Source: Dictyostelium firmibasis (Eukaryota > Evosea > Eumycetozoa > Dictyosteliales > Dictyosteliaceae). Taken from it: DNA of 64,000 nucleotides. The position numbers and the translations under genes are program-made. The notes beneath the pieces are model-generated. The model had not been told where the DNA came from, made no database searches, and saw only the letters and a program-made list of their open reading frames with translations. Below, piece by piece: positions 36,081 through 56,744 of the stretch; position 1 is the stretch's first letter, and every line of letters begins with the position of its first letter. The stretch lies in assembly GCA_036169595.1 (NCBI GenBank), contig CM069765.1, forward strand, positions 4,346,001 to 4,410,000, read 5' to 3'.

Positions 36081-36947
36081 GATGATAGTGTGATAGTTGT
36101 TGTTGATAATTATCAAAACGATCATATAAATATTTTTGAGGAGAAATTGGGTAGGATAATTTTGATTCCAATTGATTGATTTGATTCTCTAAGAAATTTT
36201 GATAGGATATTTGATTTTTTTTTTCCAATTCCAATTGAGATATTTTTGAGTTGAGTGCCAATAAATGAGGTTTCAATGATACATAGTTACAAGATGATTC
36301 GTGTTGATTTTTATCTTTTAATGGACCTTTCCAAGTGCACGATACATCATTGGAACTACATTCAACAATAATTAATAAACATTCTGTGGCTTTATGATGT
36401 TCCAATTCTTTTTTTGTATAATATAATTTTGAGATTGTGTTTGAATGTGTTGTATCAGGGGATAGAGTTAATTTTGAACTTGAAGAAATGATTTGACACT
36501 CACATTCATTAGTTTTACATTCAAGCTCAAAATGATTATTAATTTTTGAACGACACATATATTCGATTTCATTCTCAGGATATTTATCCTTACATATTGA
36601 GCAATAAACTAATAAATCGTCCAATTTATTAGTGATTACTTTAGGTGGAATTGAAAGTTTATCAATGTTTACGTAAACTTGACAAGATGGGCAATTACTT
36701 TTTTTAAATGTATTAAAATAATCATTTAAACATTTTTGGCAAAACTTTTTTTTTTTTTTTTTTTTAAAAAAATTAGTTTGTTATCTTTATTTTTGTTATC
36801 TTTGAGATTTAAAAATTTTACCATTCTTCTACAATGAGGTTCAACAACTGGTTCAAAAAGAGGTAAAAAACAAATTGAACATCCTAACTCTTTATCAATT
36901 TCATTTGGTTCTTTATAAACAATAGATGGATAATTACTTGAACTCAT
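35098..36947 (-). CDS. RING/TRAF zinc-finger protein with FNIP-like repeats
   Basis: Two exons (36947-36822, 36744-35098) give 590 residues. Splicing is needed to complete the RING finger: CSICFLPLFEPVVEPHCRRM from exon 1 and FCQKCLNDYF…NCPSC from exon 2. A TRAF-type zinc region follows (CSICKDKYPENEIEYMC; VECSSNDVSCTWKGPL with a His/Cys end), then a coiled coil and a Gln tract (~200-220). The last ~300 residues are repeats such as LHLHDGCSLKL, LHIHDGFSLEGFPIPNSIRE and LFLHDGFCLPM, of the FNIP/leucine-rich type expanded in Dictyostelium. RING plus TRAF fingers suggests an E3 ubiquitin ligase with the FNIP repeats as a binding surface. Convergent with the TBC gene, 120 bases apart. Confidence 0.8.
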
Positions 36948-37169
36948 TATATCTTTTTCTTTTCAATGAAGTAATTATTTTTTTTTGGGTTGGTGAAAAA
37001 AAAAATTTAAAAGTTTTTTTTTTTTTTGTTTCGTGAAAAAAAATAGTTCAAAAAAAAATCGCGAGATTTCTCAAAATACCAAGACAAGTTCTTAGTGAAA
37101 AAAAAAAAAAAAAAAAAAGAAAATATTTGTATTTTAAGTTATTATTTTAGGTATTTTATTTTTTTTTTA

Positions 37170-37203
<34 letters not shown>

Positions 37204-38012
37204 AATGACATTTTTTAAAAAGATATCATATAACAAATTGTTTTTTTTTCTTAACAGTGCATATGTTTTTTTATAATTTTTTTTAATTTACAAAAAAAAT
37301 AAAAAAATAAAAAAAAAAAAATAAAATAAAAATTGGGGGTATTTTTTTTAAGAAATCTTATAATAGTATTGATCATTTTATGTTAAATTAATATTTAATT
37401 TTTCAATAAATATTTTTATAAAATCGGTACCAAGGATATTAATATATAAAAATATTATGAAAAAATTTATATGGTAAAAAAAGAGTATTATTATTATTAT
37501 TTTTTTTTTTTTAAAATTTTTTTTATGTATTTTTTTTTATGGGTGGGTAAATGTGGTATGAAATGAAAATTAAATTCAAATATTTCAATACAAGGTATAA
37601 ATAAATACTTAATATTAATATTTGTATTTTTAAAAAATGTGAATAATTTTAACCAATGATAGTATCCATTTTTTTTTAAAAATAATTATTTTTTTTTATC
37701 AAGTCTCTTAATGATTCACTAAAAATCATACCAAAAATATTATTTTTTAGATTATTGGAAGGGGGTTGTATATATAATAATAGCAAATAAAAATAGAATT
37801 GTCTGAAAATATAACTGAAGAATATTATTTAAAAAATTGAATGGATAATTAAGAATTGAAATAGTATAAATAAAAAAAAAAATAATTCCATTTAGTATAA
37901 AATATTTTAGTTTATAAAACAAATAAACAAATAAAAAATATCTTATAAACATTTAAGTATAGAAAATTTAGATTTATTCTTTTAAAAAACAAAAAAAAAA
38001 AAAAAAAGGAAA
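36948..38012. other. Intergenic, divergent promoters
   Basis: About 1.1 kb of AT-rich DNA upstream of both the RING/FNIP gene and the FOLN gene. A G-rich box at 37541 is listed separately. No coding signal. Confidence 0.7.
37541..37557 (+). promoter_or_regulatory. Possible G-box (GBF site)
   Basis: GGGTGGGTAAATGTGG stands out in A/T DNA about 470 bases before the FOLN gene. G-boxes of this kind bind GBF upstream of Dictyostelium prespore genes. A single site judged by eye. Confidence 0.25.
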
Positions 38013-39392
38013 ATGAAAGTTTTATTATTATTGGTTTGTTTAATCTTTACCTATGCCAATGCATATTATGACGCATGCAGTAATGTGGTTTGTCCAAAAA
38101 ATTATCAATGTAGAGGTGAAGGTGATCAAGCATATTGTGTTCCAAGTCATCATGATTATGGTTGCGATAGATATTCTTGTGGTCGTGGTTATGAATGTGT
38201 TGAGCGTTGGGATTCCTTTTGTTGTAAACCAATTCATCGTCCACACCCACGTCCATCCAATTGTGATTACACCTCTTGTCCAAGAGAATTCAATTGTCAT
38301 GTAATCAATAGAAATATTACTGCATGTTTACCAGAAAATGAAGTTTGCAAAACCTTCCAATGTCCAATGGGTACCCACTGCTTCAATGGTGAAAGAGGTC
38401 CACACTGTGTCAGTGATACACATTATCCAAACTTGTGCCATGTAACCAAATGTTCATTTGATTATACCTGTAAAATGGTAAGAGGTAATCCAACTTGCTT
38501 AAAAAATCAACAAATCACAAACCCAACTCCAACTCCAACCCATACCCCAGTTCATTGTGGTTCATGTATTGAATTAGGCTCAGTTTGCCAATCAGCAGGT
38601 TTAGTCTGTAGACTTGCCCCTAATCCAACCTGTTCAATGGATTCAAGAATTCGTGGAGCTTGTTGTCAATACATTCCAGTCTGTGCTGCTAATCCAACAA
38701 CTTCTACAACCGCTACTGCTACCACAGCTGCTGCTACTACAACCAGTACCGGTGCCACCACAACAAGTATAGCCGGTGCTACTACTTCTAGATCTACAAC
38801 TGGTGCAACAACTACAACCGGTACCACCACCGCAACAACAATCGCTGCCGTTACAACTTCTGCAACAATTGCTGCTGTTACAACTGGTGCAACAACAACT
38901 GGTGCAACAACAATCGCTGGTGTTACAACTTCTGCAACAATTGCTGCTGTTACAACTGGTGCAACAACTGGTGCAACAACAATCGCTGGTGTTACAACTT
39001 CTGCAACAATTGCTGCTGTTACAACTGGTGCAACAACTGGTGCAACAACAATCGCTGGTGTTACAACTTCTGCAACAATTGCTGCTGTTACAACTGGTGC
39101 AACAACAACTGGTGCAACAACAATCGCTGGTGTTACAACTTCTGCAACTGTTGCTGCTGTTACAACTGCTACAACTGTTGCAACAACAATTGCTGGCGTT
39201 ACAACTGCTTCTACAACTGCTGCTGCTACAACTGGTGCTGCTTCAACTGGTTTAACAACAATTGCTGGTGTTACAACTTCTGCAACAATTGCTGCTGTTA
39301 CAACTGCTACAACTATTGTAACAACAATTGCTGCTGCTACAACTGCTTCTACAACTGCTGCTACCTTAGGTATGACTGTTGGATCAGTTTAA
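38013..39392 (+). CDS. Secreted FOLN-domain protein with Thr/Ala-rich tail
   Basis: 459 residues. A signal peptide (MKVLLLLVCLIFTYANA) precedes ~200 residues with five or so follistatin-like (FOLN) cysteine units, for example CSNVVCPKNYQCRGEGDQAY and CDYTSCPREFNCHVINRN, then a last Cys block ending CCQYIPVCAANP. The C-terminal half is a mucin-like Thr/Ala/Val tail built from repeats such as TTIAGVTTSATIAAVTTGAT. FOLN units followed by Thr-rich tails are typical of Dictyostelium spore-coat and prespore secretory proteins (SP60, SP70, SP96 families). A spore-coat or extracellular matrix role is therefore likely but not proven. The Thr residues are probable O-glycosylation sites. There is no intron. 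Confidence 0.75.
   Translation: MKVLLLLVCLIFTYANAYYDACSNVVCPKNYQCRGEGDQAYCVPSHHDYGCDRYSCGRGYECVERWDSFCCKPIHRPHPRPSNCDYTSCPREFNCHVINRNITACLPENEVCKTFQCPMGTHCFNGERGPHCVSDTHYPNLCHVTKCSFDYTCKMVRGNPTCLKNQQITNPTPTPTHTPVHCGSCIELGSVCQSAGLVCRLAPNPTCSMDSRIRGACCQYIPVCAANPTTSTTATATTAAATTTSTGATTTSIAGATTSRSTTGATTTTGTTTATTIAAVTTSATIAAVTTGATTTGATTIAGVTTSATIAAVTTGATTGATTIAGVTTSATIAAVTTGATTGATTIAGVTTSATIAAVTTGATTTGATTIAGVTTSATVAAVTTATTVATTIAGVTTASTTAAATTGAASTGLTTIAGVTTSATIAAVTTATTIVTTIAAATTASTTAATLGMTVGSV
38870..39330 (+). repeat. Coding minisatellite (~63-66 bp unit)
   Basis: About five copies of a unit running GGTGCAACAACAATCGCTGG through TTACAACTTCTGCAAC, alternating between 63 and 66 bp by gain or loss of one codon (ACA). 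The first copies are nearly identical and later ones have drifted. It encodes the Thr/Ala-rich tail. Confidence 0.85.
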
Positions 39393-39842
39393 AGAAATTA
39401 AAAAAAAAAAAAAGTAAAAAATTAATAAAAAAATTTTATAAATCTTTAATATTTCAATCCTAAAAAATAGTTTTATTATTTAACAACCATACTTTCAAAA
39501 AAAAAAAAAAATTGAATCAATATTATTAATTAAAAGAAAATTAAAACCATTTTTAAACATGATTATATTTTTATCGTTTTTCTCTCCATAATATTGATAT
39601 TTTTAAAATTGAATTATAATGGAATTATAATACTTTGAATTATTAAGTAACTTTGAAGAATGTGAATTATTATAATTTTAATTATCTCTTTATTTTTTTT
39701 TTTTTTTTTTGAATTTAATTTGGTTTTTTTTTTTTGCATTTTCACCTTTTTTTATAATTTTTTGAAATAAAAAAAAATATAATTTTTATTTTTTTTTATT
39801 TTTTTTAAATTTTTTATTTAATTTTTATTTATTTAATATAAA
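39393..39842. other. Intergenic
   Basis: 450 bases of A/T-rich DNA between the FOLN gene and the Integrator gene. Poly-T tracts directly before the start of the latter. Nothing else seen. Confidence 0.7.
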
Positions 39843-42150
<2,308 letters not shown>

Positions 42151-42343
42151 TTTTTAAAATAAAAAAAAATCTTGTGAAAAAAAAAAAAGTTGGTTTCATT
42201 TTTTTTTTTTTTTTTTTTTTTTTTTAATCAAAACAGTCGGTTTTTTCAAATTTAGAGCGCTAAAAATCCAAAAAACAAACATTATTTTTTATTTTCAACT
42301 TATTGAATTACAGATTAATATTATAATAAAAAATATAAAGAAA

Positions 42344-44123
<1,780 letters not shown>

Positions 44124-46694
44124 ATGAAATTTAGTATGATTAATAATGAATCATCAAGATACGAAATTTTGCCAATTTCTCCACCCTTAGAAGGAGATGA
44201 TGATGAGGAAAAAAAAGAGGAGGAGGAGAAGGAACAACAAAAAACTTCAACAGTAAAAAACAATGAAAACGATAATAGTAATAGTACTGGTTTAGATGAA
44301 AAATCAACCACAAATTTAATTTTAGAATCTATTATCGATAAAAGTCAAGAGGAAAAAGAGGTAAAGAAAGAAATAAATAGTAAAATTACAGATTTTAATG
44401 ATATTGATGAAGAAGATAAAATAATTCCTCCACCACCACTCCCATTAGAGTCTGTGTCAAATCTTAGTTCTTCCAATTCCTCAATTACAACTACTACTAC
44501 TACTACTACTACTACTACCACTAATTTCAAATCAAATGATAATAATGATGAATATAATATAGATAATGTTTACTATGATGCCGATGATAATGATAAAGAC
44601 AATGGCAATGATAAATTTGAAGATATTAAAATTATAGATGGCGAAAATAATGATCAATTTCAATTCACAGAAAGGTATACAGATGATTTAAATGATTTCG
44701 TTAAAATATCGCCACCCTATTGTGAGATAAAAGAAGAAGAGGAGGAATTACAAGAGAATAACACTCTATTAAATCCTGATGGAACTGCTACAACTACAAC
44801 TACCACCACAACAACAACAACCAAATCAACTGTGACAAATTTATTTTCAAAGGCTGCAAATACTTTCACCTCTATTAATAATTTTATAAAATACTCCATT
44901 ATCTCCGAAGAAACGTATGTTTTTATTTTCCTTATTTCAAAATTAGTTTCTTATTTTTTTCAATATTTTTTAACATGATTTCATCAAAGTAAAAACTAAT
45001 AATTATTTTCATCATTATTTTTGATAAAAATAAAAAAACACTTGTATAGCGAAGAAGCATTGGGACATATAAATTCATTATTAAATCAATTATTTAAAAA
45101 TGTACCATATAGTAAATTACAAATTATGTTAGGATTATCATTGTTGGATAGTTACTATTCAAATTCACATATAACCACAGGATCATTTGTTAGTGATAAA
45201 GAGTTTATAGATAAGGCGGCCTATTATATGAGATTTGCTAGTGCAACATTTGGTTGGAAGTATATCTATGGTTATTTGTATAGTAAGAAAGCCAAAGGAT
45301 TCGTACAGGGTGTAGCACAAGGTGACGCATTGAATGATATAGTTTTATGTGAGTACACCGGTATAGCGAAAGAAGATATTATCCTAACGAAATGGACATC
45401 GACAAATTTTGATCCTGGTCATTACCTATGCTTTGATCATAAGAGGAAATCAGTGATATTTTCAATTCGTGGTACGTTTGGTGCGCGTGATATCCTGACG
45501 GATTTAGTGGCAAATCAGACCACTTTCTTGGATGGTAAAGCACACACCGGTATGTTAAGATGTGCGCAAAAGAAGTTTGACGATGTTGTACCTATCATAT
45601 TAGAGAATTTAAACAAACATGGCGATGATTATTCTTTGGTGGTGGTTGGTCATAGTTTAGGTGCTGGTGTTGCATCTTTGTTTACAATACTTTTTAAGAA
45701 CACTTTCCCTGATATACCAATTCATTGCTATTCATTTGCTACACCTTGCGTAACCTCGTCAGAGTTGGCATTGTCCATTGAGTATCGTCCATTGATCGAT
45801 ACGTTTGTATTCAACGATGATATTGTACCAAGATTATGTTACGCATCATTGGAACATTTGAAAACTTTGGTTTGTTCGATATTGGAGCAGAATGATAGTG
45901 TTTTCAATCTAATCTTTCAAACCCTTTCAGCTGGTAATCAGTTGGGTGAGGGTTTAACCAATAAGATGGATAGTTTCCTAAAGTATAAACGAGATATTAA
46001 ACTAAAGTATGAAGAGTTAAAGTTAACAGGTGATTCAATGTTACCACCGGGTAAAGTCTATAGAATCTATAAACCTGACAATATAAACTACGTCATGGAA
46101 GAATCAAATCCTTCCTTCTTTAAGGAGATCATTATTTCAAATACTCTCATCTCAGATCATATGCCTGACAAATATGAAATGGCTTTCAAACATTGTATCG
46201 ATAACTTAAATTCAATCAATCCCTTCATTGATTTAGATAAAGAGGATTTGGTTGTACTTAACAATATCGATGATTTACAAAATGATATAGAACATCAAGT
46301 TGGTGATCAAATTCATCAATTAGAAAAAGAATTGTTTATAAATGATCAATATAAACTCGATTTTAAAAATTATTTATCAAATATTAGTGATGATAATAAT
46401 GATAAACATAATACAACAACAACCACAACAACCACCAATAATGATAATGATAAAACAATAACAACCACAAATATTGTTAATAACACTAATTCAATTGATC
46501 CTTCAAAAATAACTTTAATTAAAACCAAAGATATGGAAATTATTCCACTAACAACAACAATTGCCAAATCTCCAAGAAATGATTCTAAAAAAGATGAACT
46601 TAAAAAAGATGAATCTAAAAAAGATGATACAAAAGAGGAAACCATTAAAAGTCAAAATGTCTTTGAAAAATTATGGACTAATAATTTATTTTAA
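44124..46694 (+). CDS. Class 3 lipase, diacylglycerol-lipase-like
   Basis: Two exons (44124-44914, 45050-46694) give 811 residues. The first ~260 are acidic, Glu/Asp/Thr-rich and disordered. The catalytic region has VIFSIRGTFGARDILTDLVA, then the nucleophile elbow VVVGHSLGAGVASLF (GxSxG, serine near residue 465), HCYSFATPCV and DTFVFNDDIVPRL, which carries the likely catalytic Asp. The order and spacing match the lipase class 3 fold, and VGHSLGAG with FNDDIVPR is typical of sn-1 diacylglycerol lipases. No clear bundle of N-terminal membrane helices is present, unlike animal DAGL. The C-terminus is Thr and Lys/Asp-rich with a short repeat (SKKDELKKDESKKDDTK). Confidence 0.83.
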
Positions 46695-46749
46695 TAAAAA
46701 AAAAAAAAAAAAATCGATTTTTTTTTTTTTTCCCATTATTATTTAAAAT

Positions 46750-46811
46750 TTTAATTTAATTTAATGTGATTCTTAGACCCACATTTAATTTAATTTAATG
46801 TGATTCTTAGA
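46750..46811. repeat. 28-bp direct repeat, period 34
   Basis: Two exact copies (46750-46777, 46784-46811) of a unit ending GTGATTCTTAGA. The right copy holds the last codons and stop of the next gene; the left copy lies in its 3' flank. Confidence 0.9.
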
Positions 46812-47357
46812 ACCACCAAATGGTAAACCAGTACCAAATGGGAAATTACTTCCATCACCACTACTTGATGTGAAACCAGTACTACTACTACTACTACTAA
46901 CACTAGAGAATGTAGCAGAACTTGAAGAGATAACTGTTGAGGATGGACCTGTAGTTGAAGAAGTAGTTGTTTGTTTTGATGATGTAGTGGATGATGTTGT
47001 TCCCTTTAAACTTTTATCAATTGCATATTGACTACAGTAAACAATTGCACCTTCAGCTGATTCACCACCTGGTAAACATTCGAACCAAATGGTTTTTTTA
47101 CTGAATATACCTTTACAATTATTATTATTAAATACTCTACTCTCATAATTATTTGTAAACTTTTCAACGGTTTCAATTGATTTATAGCTTCCACAATTTT
47201 CAATCATTGTACATTCTCCAATCGTTGTGGTAATATTACTACTACCAATTCCATTTGGGCATTCTGTAAATGTAATATAAAATTCTAATTCACTCGATAA
47301 AACAATAAAACTAGAAACCAATACAATGAATGTAATTATTAATGATTTAAAAAACAT
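46785..47357 (-). CDS. Small secreted protein with Ser/Thr-rich tail
   Basis: 190 residues, single exon. A hydrophobic signal (MFFKSLIITFIVLVSSFIVL) leads into a ~110-residue globular part with seven cysteines (…FTECPNG…GECTMIENCGSY…NNNCKGIF…WFECLPG…VYCSQYA). A Ser/Thr-rich tail of ~60 residues follows, probably O-glycosylated. The end (SKNHIKLN) is polar, so there is no GPI signal. The pattern resembles small Dictyostelium secreted proteins with a cysteine-containing domain and a Ser/Thr stalk; I cannot name the family. It is divergent with the small gene at 47826. Confidence 0.65.
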   Translation of the reverse strand: MFFKSLIITFIVLVSSFIVLSSELEFYITFTECPNGIGSSNITTTIGECTMIENCGSYKSIETVEKFTNNYESRVFNNNNCKGIFSKKTIWFECLPGGESAEGAIVYCSQYAIDKSLKGTTSSTTSSKQTTTSSTTGPSSTVISSSSATFSSVSSSSSSTGFTSSSGDGSNFPFGTGLPFGGSKNHIKLN

Positions 47358-47825
47358 TTTTTTTTTTTTGAGGATAGTCGACTGTAAAAAAATAAAAAAT
47401 AAAAAAATTATAAAAACAAAAAAAAAAAAAAAAAAAAAAGATTTTTTGAAAAACCAAAAAAAAAAATCTCAAAATATCAGGTGTTTTTTTCATTTTTTAA
47501 ATTAAAAAAAATCAAAAAGGTAAAAAAAACTATTTTACACAAAGACATCTATCAACCTTTCAAAAAAAAACTTTTTATAGGTTTAAATTGAATCCTCTCT
47601 CCATTTCAATTATTACCCGATAAAAAAAATTATCAAAGTATTTTTAAAAAACTTTAATGTGGTGTGTGATGCAGAATAAATTTGGGGTTATTCACTAACC
47701 GACTTTCACAAGAAACTGTCAAACAAAAATGAAATTAAGATGATAAATAAATTTTTTTAACAATTATAATTTTTTTTAAAAAAAAAAAATTTTATTTTTA
47801 CACAAACAAGAGTCTTTAAAAAAAA
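47358..47825. other. Intergenic between two small secreted-protein genes
   Basis: A 470-base shared upstream region. Apart from A/T runs it has a less AT-rich patch at 47575-47730. No coding signal. Confidence 0.65.
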
Positions 47826-48324
47826 ATGAAAACATTTATTACAATTCTATTAAATCTAATATTTGGTTTGGTTTTAATTGTAAAAAAAAGAAATAAAAAT
47901 AAAAAAATAAAAAAAATAAAAATAAATAAAAAAAAATTCTAATTTTTTTATTTTAATATAGAAAACAAATGAAATTAAAAAAATAGAAAAATATGGAGGA
48001 GAATCTGGATTATATTTTTCATGGCCATCAGAAACTGATACTATTTATAATGCTAAAAAACAAGATTGCTATGTTGAAACTCAAAAAAACAATTTCAAAA
48101 AAGTAGAAAACTATGGAGAATATGGATTATATTTTTCATTTCAACAAGAAAGTGATATAGTTTATAATGTAAGATCAAATAATAAAGAGAAGGAACCTGA
48201 AATATTAGGTTCAAAAGTTGAAAGTAATGGTAAAGATTTTGGTTGGTTCTTTTTATCACCTGTAAAAGAAGGAGAATATCTTTACAATTCTAAATTTTCT
48301 GAGAATGGTGGATTTAGAAATTAG
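47826..48324 (+). CDS. Small secreted protein with repeated GLYFS motif
   Basis: Two exons (47826-47879, 47962-48324) give 138 residues. Exon 1 is just a signal peptide (MKTFITILLNLIFGLVLI). The mature part has an imperfect duplication: KKIEKYGGESGLYFSWPSET, then DTIYNA, and KKVENYGEYGLYFSFQQES, then DIVYNV, with a weaker third copy (DFGWFFLSPVKEGEYLYN). The unit alternates aromatic and charged residues and may form a small beta repeat. There is only one cysteine. I do not recognise the family. The reading frame, signal peptide and splice sites are all intact, so I take it as a real gene. Confidence 0.65.
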
Positions 48325-48434
48325 AAAAAAAAAAAAAAAAAAAAAATTTATATAATAAATTATTTTATAATATAAATTAATTTTACTATTTAAGTTTTAA
48401 TATATATTTTATTTTTAATAATTTAAAATTTTAT

Positions 48435-51265
<2,831 letters not shown>

Positions 51266-52172
51266 TTGGAAATGGAATATTTTTTAAAGACTTTTTATTT
51301 ATTTTTTAAAAAAATACTTAAACAGTAAAAAATAAATAATTGAAAATAATAAATAAAAAAAAAAACAATAAATAGATAAAAAAAAAAATAAAAAAAAAAA
51401 GTAATATAATGGTGTTTGATTTATTACAAAAAAAATAAAAAATAAAATAAAAATAAATAAATATATTTAAAACAAAAAAAAAAAAAAAAAAAAAAAAAAA
51501 AACAATAATAAAAATAAAAATAAAAATAATCGAATATGATTAAGAAGAAAAAAAATATATATATATTAAAAAAACAATAATAAAGATAAAAATAAATAAA
51601 AAGAATAATTATTAAATCATTTTTAAAATAAAATTTTTAAAATTTTTAAAAAAAAACATATAAAATATTAATCTACAACCCACACCTAACACACTCAACA
51701 AAAAACACCACTTTAAAGACAAATACTAACTATTTTCTATTTCTTTTTATGTTAAAAAAAATGAAAAAATGAAACCAATCAAGAAAAATAATTTTAAAAG
51801 CCATCTAAAAAAAAAAAAAGATAGCCCAAAAACAATTAAATTAAATATGTGGTTTAAAAATAACTACAACTACAATAAAAAATAAAAAACTTTTATCATT
51901 CATTTTAACCGTCAAAATTGCATGAATTTTTTTTTTTTTTAAATGGCTTTGTGAAAAAAATTTGAAAATATCTTCCATTCTGGTATTTTTCAAATTTTTT
52001 TTAATTTTCTAATTTTTTATTACAAGATTCCCAAAATTGCTTTAACCTTTTTTTTTTGTTTTTTATTTTATTTTTTTTTTTTTTTTTTTTTTTTTTCTAA
52101 ATTATTAATTGGTTTAACATCAATTTAGTATGTTTTTTGTCAAGTAATAATTGTTTTTATAAATATAAATAT
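51266..52172. other. Intergenic, divergent promoters
   Basis: 900 bases of A/T-rich DNA between the coiled-coil and RRM genes. Poly-A and poly-T runs and a short C-rich patch (51670-51700). No coding signal. Confidence 0.7.
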
Positions 52173-53300
<1,128 letters not shown>

Positions 53301-53692
53301 AAATTCTTTTTCAAATAAAACTTAAAATCACACCACAATTTTTTTTTTTTTGCAAAAATTCAAATAATCGTTCATAAATTTTTTCTGATAAAATAAAATG
53401 GTTAATATGAAAAAGAAATCTGTGTTTTCCTTTTTTTTTTTTAAAAACAAATAAAAAAAATTTTATAGACAAAAAAGACATGAGAAAAAAGTTTTTTTTT
53501 TTTTTTTTTTTTTAATATATTAGCTTTATTTATTGTGACATTCAATAATTCATGATTATTTTTTTTTTTTTTTGATTTTTTTTTTTATGATTTTATTTTA
53601 AAGTTTATTAAAAAACTAAAAAACTGTTGGTGTTATTGATATTATAAAAAGGTTGATGATAAATTAAGAGTTTGTGATGAAATACAATTTGT
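53301..53692. other. Intergenic between convergent genes
   Basis: About 390 bases of A/T-rich DNA separating the 3' ends of the RRM gene and the Rac gene. No coding signal. Confidence 0.7.

Positions 53693-56744
<3,052 letters not shown>

Noticed and set aside
37752-37952. 66-residue hydrophobic frame on the minus strand upstream of the FOLN gene
   Set aside because: A/T-driven Phe/Ile/Tyr frame within a promoter region; no charged residues in a membrane-protein pattern and no exon partners.
38776-39255. Leu/Gln-rich frame inside the FOLN gene
   Set aside because: Shadow frame of the Thr/Ala minisatellite.
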